Assembly (NCBI GenBank): GCA_918026815.1
Contig: CAKJVC010000106.1
Location: 62,001-126,000 of the forward strand
Direction: 5' to 3'
Source: Chalara sp. BL73
Lineage: Eukaryota > Ascomycota > Leotiomycetes > Helotiales
DNA length: 64,000 nt
Shown here: in pieces, positions 26,292 to 37,446 of the stretch
Numbering within the stretch: the first letter of the stretch is position 1
Layout: each line of letters starts with the position of its first letter
Translations under genes and position numbers: made by a program
Notes under the pieces: model-generated
Databases searched by the model: none
What the model was told of the DNA's origin: nothing
Seen by the model: the letters and a program-made list of their open reading frames with translations, nothing else

Positions 26292-27079
26292 CTTGGATCA
26301 TATCGCCACGGTCTCTCAGCATATGTTTTCTTGAGGTTACAGGCATGTTGATGCTAATCAATTGTATCCCGAGCCTCACGATTTTTATTCCCCCCCTCCT
26401 GGCTATAGCTGCTCTCAAAGAGACAATATGCGATAAGTGGGGTGGAATTCTGGGTAAAGATGCAAGGGAAGATGGGATAAAACGGATAAAATCTCCCCTT
26501 TTGTGCGGGGAATCGTCAGGACAACGCGGGATTGTCAAGCGAGAGACGAGATACCCCTGAGTTGTGTAAACATCTCGAGGCCGTGTTACCCACGTAGAAA
26601 ACTGTATGTGATTGGTGAACATTCTTACAACAGGTTTGGGTTGGAGTGGGGCTTTTACCAGGAGAGCAGATCCACGAGCGGTGCTCGTAACTTCTTGAAT
26701 ATTAACATTAGTTGTGGGATGTATGTCAGCAACATGGTTCTGAACGCTATCCCCCAGAAGGAATGATATTTGGCAAAGAAGTATAACAAGGAGTGGGAGA
26801 AGTACGAACAAGACGTCCCATGGAAACTGTTTCCGGGCATCTACTAGCCCGATGATTAAATGAACGAGGTCGGGAAGTTATCGTTCTGTTGAATCCTTGG
26901 ACCTCTGGATTATCTGGGCAATAATGCAAACCAGGAGTTGGTTGGTATGGTCTAAATAATCGATGGCACGTAATTAGCACACGGGTCTGATGTAAGATGC
27001 ACTCAGAAAAGTGTACCATTATTCTTCAACTATATACTCAGAATACCATACCATCATAAGCCCCTTTCCAATTCCTCTA
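26292..27079. promoter_or_regulatory. promoter region of the glycosidase-like gene
   Basis: This 788-base gap lies between the DUF924 stop and the glycosidase-like ATG, both on the minus strand, so it should hold the promoter. A long minus-strand frame (26,260-26,811) crosses it but starts at TTG, overlaps the glycosidase start in another frame and has no recognisable domain. I do not call it a gene. A run of C (CCCCCCC) occurs at about 26,392 on the plus strand. Confidence 0.45.
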
Positions 27080-27664
27080 TCAAAACCCTCCTGGATATTC
27101 TACCAAATGTTTAAGCTCTTCCTCCGTCGACTCCCTCCCTAAAACCTTATTCCTCGAAGGGAACCGCCCAAATCTCTCAATGCAATAGAGATGCTTTCGT
27201 GCGAAATCATAAAACATCTTCCGATCTTCAGCCGTATTCCTCTGTTCCCATAGTTCGAAATGTGCTAGGCAGGCCACTTGTGCTAGCAACTCCTCACTAT
27301 GCATCAGTGGCATATAAAAGAATGGCTGTTGGACAATCTCAACCTGGCGATCAAATCCCTTAGCAATTGCAGCTGTCGTGACTCGCTGTGCCAGTTTATC
27401 AGCGCTATATGAGTCCGGGGTACCGCGATATATATTCCGTGAAAACTGATCGAGAAGAATAAGTAAAGCCAGAGTGCTTTGGGGCTTCTTGGTCCAGGAT
27501 GTGAGTTGGGAAGCACGTGCTGCGTTGACAAGCGGGCTGAACTGCTCTCGAATCTCGGCATCCACATTTTTACTATCGGAAAACCATCTCCTTATCGCGT
27601 AATTTAGGTCATCTCTTGAATTGATGAACCAATAGGCTAATATACGATTCACGTCCTCGTCCAT
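27080..27664 (-). CDS. DUF924 family protein (TPR-like fold)
   Basis: The 194-residue protein starts at ATG 27,664 (MDEDVNRIL); the frame upstream has only non-ATG codons. It shows the DUF924 signature almost end to end: an AYWF opening and RRWFSDSKNVDAEIREQF. Next come the core LLILLDQFSRNIYRGTPDSY and FFYMPLMHSEEL. The C-terminal IERFGRFPSRNKVLGRESTEEE then ends in the typical YPGGF. The family occurs in bacteria and fungi, is around 180-200 residues and has no agreed biochemical function. The gene is intron-free and has the family's usual length. Fungal copies may derive from ancient bacterial transfer, but nothing here tests that. Confidence 0.9.
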   Translation of the reverse strand: MDEDVNRILAYWFINSRDDLNYAIRRWFSDSKNVDAEIREQFSPLVNAARASQLTSWTKKPQSTLALLILLDQFSRNIYRGTPDSYSADKLAQRVTTAAIAKGFDRQVEIVQQPFFYMPLMHSEELLAQVACLAHFELWEQRNTAEDRKMFYDFARKHLYCIERFGRFPSRNKVLGRESTEEELKHLVEYPGGF

Positions 27665-27940
27665 GGAAGCGGATGCGAATGAAATAAGGCGGAATTGGGG
27701 GACGGAGATCCTAAACACGCTCTGAGAGCCGAGGGCCTGTAGTGAATTCGTGAGTTCTTCGGCAACATTTCTATGAGATACGGACCTTGCTAAAAGTTGA
27801 GGTGATATTGAAAGTCCTCATGCTGTCGCGTTGGTTTGGTCGGCACTGACCATCATATTCATGGTCAGAGCTTACACTAAATTTGTGGTTAGCAGATTTC
27901 TATCTCCCGCCCAAGGCCTGGCTCATGATACGGATACGAA

Positions 27941-28607
27941 TATATTTTACTAAGCAAACCCCCTATTTCCCTTTTCGCACCACTTTACTACTCCCAGTAC
28001 TGAAACAGAAGGTAGCAGGAGAGATTGCAATATAGCAGGTAAAGACACGTATATTGTATAAACACGTAACTGGCAAATGCAAAAATAACAGTGTTGTATT
28101 AATATAAATATAAATCTATGAATTTATAAAAGATTTAGGCTTGCTTTTCTTTAAAGAGCTCTAGCTTCTTTTTTACGTTTTTCGCTTTTCGACGGTGTTG
28201 TATTTCTTTTCTACAGTGTTACAAGCTTGTGACTTTAGCATCCCCGAAAGTACTCTGGCAGCTAAACCCTACGACGGTGTAAGTTATACGCTTTTGTGGT
28301 AGCTCCAAGCCTGTGGCTGCTGTAGCTGTAAGCCTGTAGCCGCTGTAGCTGCAAGCCTGTAGCTGGCTATGGGCTAGTTACGCCGTTTGCAGCCCAGAAA
28401 ATACTGCGGTTGAAAACTTATTCTATGTCCGAAGTCTTGAACGGATCCTGGCTGTTACATTAACTTATTTTGCGTAAGTTGATTAAAGACGCGAAAGTGT
28501 AATATTTAGGGCTTGAATTGATCGAATTGAAAAAGTATTCAGCACTGGGAGTAGTAGAGAGTAGTGGTGCCGAAAAGGGAAATAGGAGTTTTGCTTAGTA
28601 AGATATA
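27941..28607. mobile_element. MITE-like non-autonomous element nested in the Tc1 left end
   Basis: Arms at 27,941-28,004 and 28,538-28,607 are inverted copies of each other, about 64-70 bases and close to 88% alike by eye. Both begin TATAT(T/C)TTACTAAGCAAA from outside and share CTATTTCCCTTTTCG. TA dinucleotides flank both ends, as expected for TA-targeting elements. The interior has no ORF and includes a short tandem repeat. Its size of about 667 bases, lack of coding capacity and long inverted ends fit a MITE or deletion derivative. The family of the driving transposase is unknown. Confidence 0.65.
28307..28367 (+). repeat. 23-base tandem repeat inside the MITE-like element
   Basis: Units start at 28,307, 28,330 and 28,353 with the core AAGCCTGTAGC(C/T)GCTGTAGCTG, the last copy being partial. 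Each unit itself contains repeated CTGTAGC. Such internal repeats can vary in copy number between MITE copies. Confidence 0.7.
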
Positions 28608-28739
28608 CCCCGGGCGTATGTACAATCACCTCGCTTAGGTGTTGGCCACTTACTCAAAACCTACCTGTATAGAAAATCATGAATAAAAACACAACTATAA
28701 AGCCAAATATGCTATAATTGATATCAAAAGAATGCTAAA

Positions 28740-29795
28740 TCAATACTTTGTCGGCCCTCCATTGTTTTTGATACAAAGATTTAGCCTTTTCGGCATAGAA
28801 TCGTTGAGTTTTGTCAAGGATTTCGGATCAATTGTAGGCCAAATTTCCTCAAGAGCTCTTTCCATTATTCCTATATTTTTGATTCTGTGCTTTCTCTTCC
28901 CTATTGTATTCTTGATTTGCTTCCAAAGATTCTCAATTGGAGAAAGATCTGGTGATTGCGCGGGCCATTGTAGCTGTCGAACTCTAGCCTTCTTTAAATA
29001 AGCTCGCACAATCTTTGCAGTGTGCCAGGGAGCGTTATCTTCTTGCATGACAACCTCTGGCCCATATTTCCTTACCATCTTGCGATAGAAAGGAATAAAG
29101 TGCTCTTTGAGAGTCTGCAAATAGCGTTTTGCGTTCATTCGACCTCTTTTCTCAATGAGCACTAAAGGACCCATATTATCACCACAATAACAAGACCAAA
29201 CACTAACACTTGTACGGCCAGACTTAAAGCTAGGTTTAAGATTTTTATCCAAATATTCTTCTCCAGGTTCTTTTGTAACCCAATATGTGTTGGAATCGGC
29301 TCTAATCTCATACGTAACCTCGTCTGACCAACAGACTTTATTCCAGTCTCTTCCACCTTTTTTTTCAGTTATACACCATTGTTTTCGGGTCTTTTTATGC
29401 TCAGGCTTAAGATAAGGCTTTCTGCGCGGCCGTCGTTTGTGTTTCCCAGCTTCGGCAAGTCGATTTCGTATTGTAGCAATAGAAAGTTTCTTTCCCGATT
29501 TCGAAGGCGAACAAAGCGATTTAAGAGTCTCTTTTGTATCCCTATTTGCGACTCGTAAAAGATGCCTATCATCTCTTGCAGTAGTTGTTCTAGCAGGCCC
29601 GACCCTAGGAGCATTCGCAAAGGTCAAATCACCTCGTTTTTGCGTACGCTGAATGACTGCTCGAATAGTGGAACGAGGGTGGCCCAAATCAGCCACAATT
29701 TGAGATACTTTGTATCCAAGAAGATGACGATTCCAGATAGCGCATCTTTGATTTGGAGTAAGCTCTCTTCGATTCGTTTTTGGATGGCAACACAT
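28740..29795 (-). CDS. Tc1-like DD34E transposase, apparently intact
   Basis: The 351-residue ORF starts at ATG 29,795 (MCCHPKTNRR). The N-terminus has a helix-turn-helix pair (LTPNQRCAIWNRHLLGYKVS followed by DLGHPRSTIRAVIQRTQ) that would bind the terminal repeats. The catalytic triad is Asp158 in CWSDE, Asp253 in MQEDNAPWH and Glu288 in SPDLSPIENLW. There are 34 residues between the last two acids, the Tc1 spacing. No internal stop or frameshift is seen and the length is normal for the family. It therefore could encode active enzyme, although the left terminal repeat of this copy is interrupted. Confidence 0.93.
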   Translation of the reverse strand: MCCHPKTNRRELTPNQRCAIWNRHLLGYKVSQIVADLGHPRSTIRAVIQRTQKRGDLTFANAPRVGPARTTTARDDRHLLRVANRDTKETLKSLCSPSKSGKKLSIATIRNRLAEAGKHKRRPRRKPYLKPEHKKTRKQWCITEKKGGRDWNKVCWSDEVTYEIRADSNTYWVTKEPGEEYLDKNLKPSFKSGRTSVSVWSCYCGDNMGPLVLIEKRGRMNAKRYLQTLKEHFIPFYRKMVRKYGPEVVMQEDNAPWHTAKIVRAYLKKARVRQLQWPAQSPDLSPIENLWKQIKNTIGKRKHRIKNIGIMERALEEIWPTIDPKSLTKLNDSMPKRLNLCIKNNGGPTKY

Positions 29796-29951
29796 AGTAA
29801 ATAGGCTAAATAGCAGGAATGAAGGTAATGTGGGTAAAAAAGGTGTTTTGGTGTGGTGGGGTGACCCCGCCAGCTTCCAGATTTTGTGCGTCACGTGGCC
29901 AACACCTAAGCGAGCTGACTGTACACGCCAGGCGTATCCGTATCATGAGCC

Positions 29952-30536
29952 CACTCTTCTTGCGTCAGCACTTCTTGACTTCTTGACTTCTTGATCTTCA
30001 GCTTTAATCTTACTCAAGGATGGTTAGTAGGTACGTTGTGTTCATAAGTATACGTATAATGTATTTCGATACATAATCAACGGAAATATTCACTTCTCAT
30101 ATTCATGGAGGTCACGAGCATCCTTGAAGTACGCATTTTCTGTTGACCACCATAAAGATTAAACCCAGAGAAAATATCGACAATGTCGTTTTGGCGTGCT
30201 GTGGCGCATCTGTAGGTAGAGGTACCATGGTCCAACTGTGGCGGAAGTGGCAATCAAGTACGAATGAAGAACAGGTTGTTTCCCACAACGCAAATAGATT
30301 GACTAGAAGATTCAATTGTCCTTCTAAACTGTTTCATAAACCGCGAGAAATAAAGCAACTTCATCTGCTCTGAATTTCAAGTGCCGGAGCCTCCTAAGGA
30401 CTCTAATCAAATACAAATATCAAACCCAGATATGACGATCTGAACGCCTCTCTTGCTTCCCTTTTGAACGCCATCGCTATGCACATAAAAACACTTTTAC
30501 CAACACATATTCTTACACGAGTCAATAGTCCGCACC
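29952..30536. other. intergenic region right of the transposon
   Basis: A short direct repeat of CTTCTTGA occurs three times at 29,968-29,998 (GCACTTCTTGACTTCTTGACTTCTTG, partly). No gene is seen. The right end is 3' sequence of the small secreted protein gene. Confidence 0.5.
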
Positions 30537-31168
30537 TTAACGTCCCTTGGTAACATATGGCAGGACCTCAGTAATGATTGGTGCTGCGGCATTCAAGACA
30601 CCAGTGAAGCCTTTCACAAAGCCATTCATAAAGTCAGTTCCCCATCCTCTGCCAAAATCAAAGTTAGTCATTCGTCCCACTGCTCACGTCTTGCTGCACG
30701 GACATACCTCTTCTGAAAGTTAAAGGCCTTCTTATCATCTGCCTCCTGAATCTTCTTCAAGCAAGGATAGAACCCATGCTTCTTGCTACACTCTGCAAGT
30801 TCCTTGCCCACGAGCTGGGAGTATTTCTGAGTTGCCTTCTCGATTTCCGCGTCGCTCATCTTTGCGTTCTGGGGCAAATCCATCCCTTTTTGTCTGTTGA
30901 AGCACTCTGCTGTGTTCTCGCCTGGTACAGCGATACAATCCTTGAGCTCCTTCTCGATAGCCTCGCTCAAGGTTTTGAGGTTCCTTGCGATATCCATGGC
31001 CTGCTCTCGTGTGGGGACGGTGACTTTCTTCTCGCCTTCTGGGGCCGAAGAGACTTTCTTTTGAGTTGATGGGGCATTGGTGCCGGAGCCATGGTTGGAG
31101 TTATCGCCAGCGGCTGCGAAGACTGGGATAGCAAGGAACAGAACTGTGAGGAGCTTAGAGAATTGCAT
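30537..31168 (-). CDS. small secreted four-cysteine protein, candidate effector-like
   Basis: Exons 31,168-30,708 and 30,648-30,537 join across a 59-base GTATGT...GGCAG intron to give 190 residues. The intron changes the end: unspliced, the frame would instead stop at 30,668. Residues 1-20 (MQFSKLLTVLFLAIPVFAAA) are a clear signal peptide. A Ser/Lys-rich linker follows, then a helical Lys/Glu-rich body with cysteines at 78, 89, 127 and 136, spaced to form two disulfides. The C-terminus holds GWGTDFMNGFVKGFTGVL. No enzyme domain is recognised. Size and layout fit secreted fungal proteins of unknown role, including effector candidates, but nothing here shows a host interaction. The promoter lies to the right. 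Confidence 0.75.
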
Positions 31169-34100
31169 TTTGAAGTAAGCTTGAAATAAAAAAGTATGGA
31201 TGTGTACGAAAGACGCCAAGAGTTTGAGCCTAGGTCTGGTTGCTGTTGCCGTGATAGTTGTAGTTGTGATTGCTGTTGACTGTTTGCATGGAGATCTTCA
31301 GAGCGCAACAACAAGATACTTATATATCCAGATTCCAGCACAGTATTCACAATATGCAGGTGGTTCTGGCGAGCCTCTTTCCTAGTGTAGTCAATGTTGC
31401 ATTTGCGGCTCTGGATGATTTGCATCGCCCACCTCATCCCTCAGGATCTCCGCAACCCAATTGCATCTAGATGCTAATTAAGCTGAGGCTCACGCACGAT
31501 ACCCGGTTCATGTCATGGTACCATCTGTTTATTGGCTATTATTTGTCCTCAATTAGAAGTACACACATGCAGGTTGCTCTATCAACTATGATTAACACAT
31601 GGAGACAGGGTTGTGCTGCAAGATGAAGGCGGCACAGGATCGTTGGATCTTTATGCACCTCTCGTTTATCTCTGGGGTAAACTTGCACAAAGTACTTGCC
31701 GATGGAGGCTGATAGGCTTTAAGTTCTCACTTCGGTTATCTGGCTTCATCCAAATCCCACTGTCTCTGTGCATATCAGCTACATCTTCCTGTTTCATTAT
31801 ATAACCATTTCATCTAATAGCGCTCACCGTTACCCGAATCTTAACTCCCGTCTCCGAACGAAAAACATCTAACCTGAACAAACAATAAGCCCTGTCTTAA
31901 AAAAGGTCAGTGGCAGTCCAGATAGAGTTTATTATTCAGAGGCCCGGGTAAATCCTCATTCTTAGAGCTGAGTGGGCTTAGCGTTTCAAACTTCCTGTCA
32001 GAAACCTCGCTTACCTTCGCTTAAAGCTTTTCGTGTAAGCTTATTTGCTGAACATGACTTACCAAATACACAGCCAGCATTGGCATAAGGGATTATGTGA
32101 GGTTACTGCTTGATCTAAGCTTTATAGCATGGCAGGTTAAATATACTCCCCATCTAAAGTGGAATGAGACGTCTGTCGTTAGGCTAGGCTGTCAAGGTGA
32201 GTGATTGCAATCCTCTGACAACGCCTTCTGCATTATCCATCTATACAAGCAGAAATTTTCAAAAGCTGTAAAGTAATCTCGATCAATAAAATTCTGTTTA
32301 AAATGAATGATAAGAGAAATGAAAGATACCGGAACACTTACCCAATCAATTAACTTCCGTCGCGTCACACATCACTCAAAATTCCCGGGTTGCTGATTCG
32401 TTTAAATTTCCGGCCCCCTATTTTGGCCCGCCAAGAGTTCTACAATATTGATGCGGATACCGTAGCTCAGCGGCGCAACACAGCCAGGCAGGAATATGCA
32501 TGGTCGGCTATTGAGAATGCCAACGTGCTTAGACACATCTCAAACATCCAGAAAGCCTATCTGGATATTATAAGCACCAGAAGCTCTTGGCGTTTAGCAG
32601 AATGTCCACATGGCTCTTCTTGATGTTCTGGACTCTCTTGCGAGCACCTGATTCTTTTCAGTATGTCTCGAAGTTCAGCAGTTTTCACACCCAATAATTG
32701 TTTGACCCCCTTGCTTCCCACAATCAAGAGCGTCTACGTTCTTTATGCCATAAGTAGTTGCGCTTCCTCAACGATACTATAGTGGTGTGAGGCAAATTTC
32801 ACACTCGCAACTCCAGTCCCATAACATATAATAAAGGAATCTGCTTTCAAGCAAACCACTAAACATGCCAGCAGCACGATAACTCTCCCGAGATCAAAGG
32901 CAAGAAGCTCTCTACCGTAGTATCATGTACACTGCCAACTCCGTCGAAACAACTCACAAAGAACAGGCTCGCTGTGCAACCATAAGAACTCAATCCGTGA
33001 CACCTCAATATCCAACCTCCTCGTTCGTTGCTGAAGCCTCCCATGTGTATCAAAGCTGTTATACCATTCGGTGCACTCATTGCAAGTCGTGCTCTTCCAT
33101 GAAAAAGCCGATACTATTCCACCTCTCACCCACCCCTTTCAACCTCAAAGCACAATCATCTTGCATAAATGGAATATTCCATCGCGATTCAGTTACAAAC
33201 CTCAGTCGCTCTATACCACATTAGCCAGTCCCCTTGTCGCCGGTGTATGCACACGCTTCCCGGCACATCGTAGTATTTCGCACAGTAACCGACAAGTCTT
33301 ACATCCATTCGGACTTAGAGGCAAAGAAAAGATTCAACCAGCACGCATCGGATATCGAAGTACACCACCCTCTCCCACGTCGCTCCATCTGCGAGTCACC
33401 AGCTGCCGTCCATCTCGAACATTCGAATCAAACGACGAACCGCATTGAGCATCTTTAAAGCAACTTCACAACCCATCGTAACTGCAGCCCTTGAGAGAAG
33501 AAAAAAATCCAGCCAAGGAACGACTCATATCCTCCGCTATCTTGAATACCCTTTACCCCGATGCTCTCTTTGCTATGCGCTGCTTCTAAAATCAAAAAAG
33601 AGCGAATCAAAGAAACCAGATTCTAGGGGAAATGCGGACGCATATATATCCGTTGCATCCTCGCACCAACAACTGTAACCCCGTTCCTTCGATCCCCGCA
33701 AAGAAGCTTCATCCATGACAAGAAAGAATATACAAAACACGACAAGGTAATGCCGTCCTCGAAGCTTTGAGATGCAATCTTGCATCTCTCTGCATAGCCT
33801 TCAGGAGCCTCACTCGCGTCACGGTCCCATCAAATAACTGTAAACTCATTTCGCTTCTCATGTCTCCTCCTTAGATCGGTATGTCGGAATCTTCATTCTG
33901 AAACGAACCGCTGTGAAATTCTCCCCCGCAAAAGGAGACCCACAGCCACTTTTATCTCCACTTGCTCCCTCATCCTGCAATAGATCACACAAACGAATAT
34001 ATTAGCAAAACACAGTCAATCTTAGAATGAAAACTATGCAATTCTCTATAACAGTTGGCATCATACTCTAATACAAACCTCGCCTGCTATGTTCTCATAT

Positions 34101-34542
34101 AACGCAAATGCCATAGTCCTATAAAAATGATGAGCCTCCCCGCCACCAGCAAATGCAATGACCTTCCCCGGTTTCCCTAAAGCTCTATACACATACCTCC
34201 ACCCCAAATCAAAAGTAGGGAAAGCCTACCCTTCGTCATCACATCATATCATTTAGGGTAGGAACCGCCGTGGCGAGCTTAAGCAAAGGGAAAGTAAAAC
34301 CCCCCCCAAACAAACAAACAAAAAATCGTGATATTCGTTCAATAACAGATGATGGAACTGGAGAAGGAGGAAGAGAAGGTAAGACCATGGAACGATGGGG
34401 CTAGCCGGAGCAAGGAGATGATATCAGTGCAAGCCATGATGTATACGAGCAAAGAATGGGATATTGATCGTCAGAAGCGTAAAGTGGTATCAAGTCCTAG
34501 GGCAATGCGGCCAAATGCTAAACTTTTATATCGTGAATGTGA
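31169..34542. other. gene-poor intergenic region
   Basis: No gene was supported in 3.4 kb. An ATG ORF of 99 codons at 32,925-33,224 includes SCYTIRCTHCKSC but shows no domain and overlaps equally long frames. A fragment at 32,390-32,623 reads like protein (FYNIDADTVAQRRNTARQEY) without a start. A-rich runs with CAAACAAACAAAC lie near 34,305. The last part is 3' sequence of the DUF8032 gene. Confidence 0.4.
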
Positions 34543-37446
34543 TTAGTTGTCGGCCTCTGTACCGGTATGTCTGGTTCGCTGGTTCCACTTGCGCTTGCCG
34601 GCTCTGAGCTCAAAATGTGGAGTGCGAGTGCTGACTTCTTGGCCACCGTCTGTAAGCGCTTCGTACATTTTGCTTCGATACATGTTCACTAGTCCATATT
34701 AGCTCCTGCAAACATGTGATATAGGAGAGTGGCCTACGAGCTTTTTGCAGGAACACTGTCTTATCCGCGAACACCCGACTTTGGTGCCAGGTCATGCGAA
34801 GGCCGAGCTCATTCAACTTGACCTCCTTGTCCCGCCAGCTCTTACGCATACGCTGTGTTAGGATTTTCGCCTCAGTACCATTCATAAGAGGCACCTTGGT
34901 CTGTTCGGTCATCTCATGGAAGCGTCCACGCCGGTATCCTCTGCCCTCCACTTCCACTGGATCCGAGATGTCGTCATAGTCGTCTTTGAAGAATCGGCTT
35001 CCGGTTGGAGAGGGTGGCGCATCCTGCATTTGCGTTGGGAAGCAAGACCGTGGGTATACAGAGTTCTGTTCACGGAACTTGTCGGGAATCTCATTTGTAT
35101 CGACGACATCAAGATTGACGCGAACTCGAACTCTCGTGCTTTTCTGTGTGTCTTCCACCACAATAAACTTGCGTCGCTTTCCTTGAGGGAGATCGCCGAA
35201 TAGGGAAACGCGATCATCATCTGCAGAAGTAGTGGCCGCACCCCTCACCGTGATTATAGAGCTATGGGACATGGGATCGCGAGCATCATGCATGGTGGGA
35301 GCCATCGAAGGCCCCCCTACGGAGGAATTTGGAGGAGGGTAGCTTCCTGGGTAGCCTGGGAAAGCATGGGCTTGACGAATGTCTTCTGGTGATCGTGGTG
35401 AGCCATTGGGAGCTTGATGGTGATGATGATGTTGCTCGTCGGCATACTCGTCGTCTATCAGATTGAGACGCTCAATTAGCCATTGACTTTAACCGGTAAG
35501 CGAAGTAGGAGTGAGCGGGTGAAAGTAAGCAGGGATAGGGGTGATAATACAAGATGTGCAGACATGAAAGGTTTGGGGATGAAAGCGTAACTCGACATGC
35601 AAGAAGCCAGAAGTGCAATGATGTATTATACACGCAATGTCCCTATTCCTAGACAATTTATGTCCAATTTCCTTCCCGCAACAATATATTCGCACGAAAG
35701 GTATCATATAACACAATAATAATATCACATCACATCTGGTGGTGAAACATACCGACTTCGTCCCCTTGAGTGCTTCCGTCCGGATGAGTCTGGTGGTGGT
35801 GGTGGAGTTGCGCGCCTCCCATTCCGCCCATGCTTGGCTTGCCCATGTTCGGCGCAGGGCCGGGGCCCATGTTCGCAGATGGAGGCATCCCTGCCGGCCC
35901 GCCGGGACCACCCATATGTGGGTTATGCGACGCGGTTTGGACGGCCTTGCGATTGTTGATTTTGGCCATGCGCCGAACGCGCCGACTCCGTAATCGAGGG
36001 TCCTGGTTGGAGTTCCTCCAACTATCCACCGCTCGCTGGATCAAACCACGCTTTCCTCGCAGACAAGGGTTGAGCTCCGCCAACGCCCAACCTACAGTGT
36101 TGCACTCAGTCTCGTAGACCAGTCGATTTCCTCTGTATTGGTCTTTGCTGCAACAGGCTCTCGGATAGACACAGTTCTCGGTCTTAAACTCCGGGCTTAA
36201 TGTCTCAACATTGACTGACTCCACGTCGCAACGAATAGTGTATTCCATCTTGACGCGGTCGCGAGAGTACTCAAATGCGATCCATTGCACACCGTTGTTA
36301 TCCTGTCGCACGACCAACGGTGTGGTGGCCGGGATTGGACCCGGCGCGGCATTTGGGTTTACTCCCGCGCCTCCTGCTCCAGGTACATTGTTCTGCTGCA
36401 TGGGAGCACCATTCTGTGCATGCTGCTGGGGACCTAAGGTTGGCGCGGGGCGCTGGATCTGAGGAACATGAGGCTCCATCTTTGTCCTTGGGCTACCCGT
36501 CATTCCCGGTTGTTGATGTTGGCCAGGATGCTGCTGCATTGGGTGCGGCTGCTGTGAGGGATGCGACATGAGAAGGTTATTTGGCTGCGAAGTCATGGAC
36601 TGAGGATGTGGCTGTTGCTGTGGGTGAGGAGAATATGGAGATGGTCCAGCTTGCTGTGGAGGCATAGGAGGATACTGCTGTTGTGGTGGGTATTGGTACA
36701 TTGGGTGAGAATTCTGTTGTAGGTGAGACGGCGCCCCATATATGCTGCGCTGTCCATCATGACCAGAAGGCGACGCTACCGACGCTGGAGAGTTCGACTG
36801 AGGAGTATGATAGGGTTGTTGTTGAGTGATCGATGGGTAATTGGAACGCGACATCTGTGTGGCAGCCATGATCTCGGTTGGTTCTGTTGGAAATATTAGT
36901 TTCCAGTTCAATAGTCGAATCAAGTTCAAACGCGCGTTCACGTACCTGCTTGAGAATACGGAGCAGGACCACTGCTCGTATATTGCTGAGTGTTATAATA
37001 TGGGTGCTGCTGCTGCGGGTGATGCTCTCCAGGTGGACCCGGCGCAGGCTGCGAGTATTGTGGTACGCCGTGTGAAGGCTGGTAGGCGTGCGACTGCTGC
37101 TGCTGTTGTGGTGGAGGAGGAGGATGATGTTGTTGGACTATGCTCGAAGGACGATGGTGCGGAGGTGGAGGACCTTGCGGCGCGTGGTGAGGGAGATGCT
37201 GCTGCAACGAAGTCTGGTTAGCTAGAGATCTGGGATGTGATAATACGTGCAACGCAAAATATAATAACCATTGGGAGCAGCAGGTCGCGTCGCGATGTTT
37301 GTCTCGGCTTTTGGTAAAATCCCCGAATGACGAGGGTATCACGGCAGCAACACGACGATCTGCTGCTGCTGATGCTGGTTGTAGCGCGAAGGACCACTGT
37401 AGTAGGCAAGACTTCTGCTGATGGAGAGTGGGTGCTGCTGAGCTGA
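34543..37446 (-). CDS. Gln/Pro-rich nuclear-type protein with DUF8032-type domain and a second related module
   Basis: On the minus strand I can join exons ending in this order: 37,446 to about 37,380, about 37,225 to 36,946, 36,883-35,753, 35,454-34,738 and 34,688-34,543. The last three junctions are in phase with good sites (GTACGT, GTATGT, GTAGGC donors). The N-terminal half is low-complexity Gln/Pro/His, like a transcriptional co-regulator. The first conserved module contains WIAFEYSRDRVKMEYTIRCD, ENCVYPRACCSKDQYRGNR and AVDSWRNSNQDPRLRSRR, which I recognise as fungal DUF8032. A second module has RRKFIVVEDTQKSTRVRVRV, QNSVYPRSCFPTQMQ and MTWHQSRVF, and a short basic tail ends at TAA. The start codon and first exons are unresolved. 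ATG 36,867 is a fallback start. Confidence 0.78.

Larger units (their letters stand above)
27920..29951. mobile_element. Tc1/mariner-type DNA transposon, left terminal repeat split by a MITE-like insertion
   Basis: The transposase ORF is flanked by inverted repeats in two blocks. The inner block is 28,608-28,650 against 29,895-29,932 and shares TCGCTTAGGTGTTGGCCAC exactly. The outer block is 27,920-27,938 (GGCTCATGATACGGATACG) against 29,933-29,951, a perfect 19-base inverted match. On the right the two blocks are contiguous, giving a terminal repeat of about 57 bases. On the left they are separated by about 670 bases with their own inverted repeats. The simplest reading is that the smaller element jumped into the left end. 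The transposase is undamaged, so the transposon has not been heavily mutated by RIP. No clear TA duplication is visible at the outer ends. Confidence 0.75.

Noticed and set aside
26260..26811. 183-codon minus-strand frame with a hydrophobic start
   Set aside because: It starts at TTG, overlaps the true start of the glycosidase-like gene in another frame and has no recognised domain.
32455..32535. tRNA-like sequence with an A-box (TAGCTCAGCGGCG)
   Set aside because: No B-box (GGTTCGANNCC) follows at tRNA distance, and the arms do not pair into a cloverleaf.
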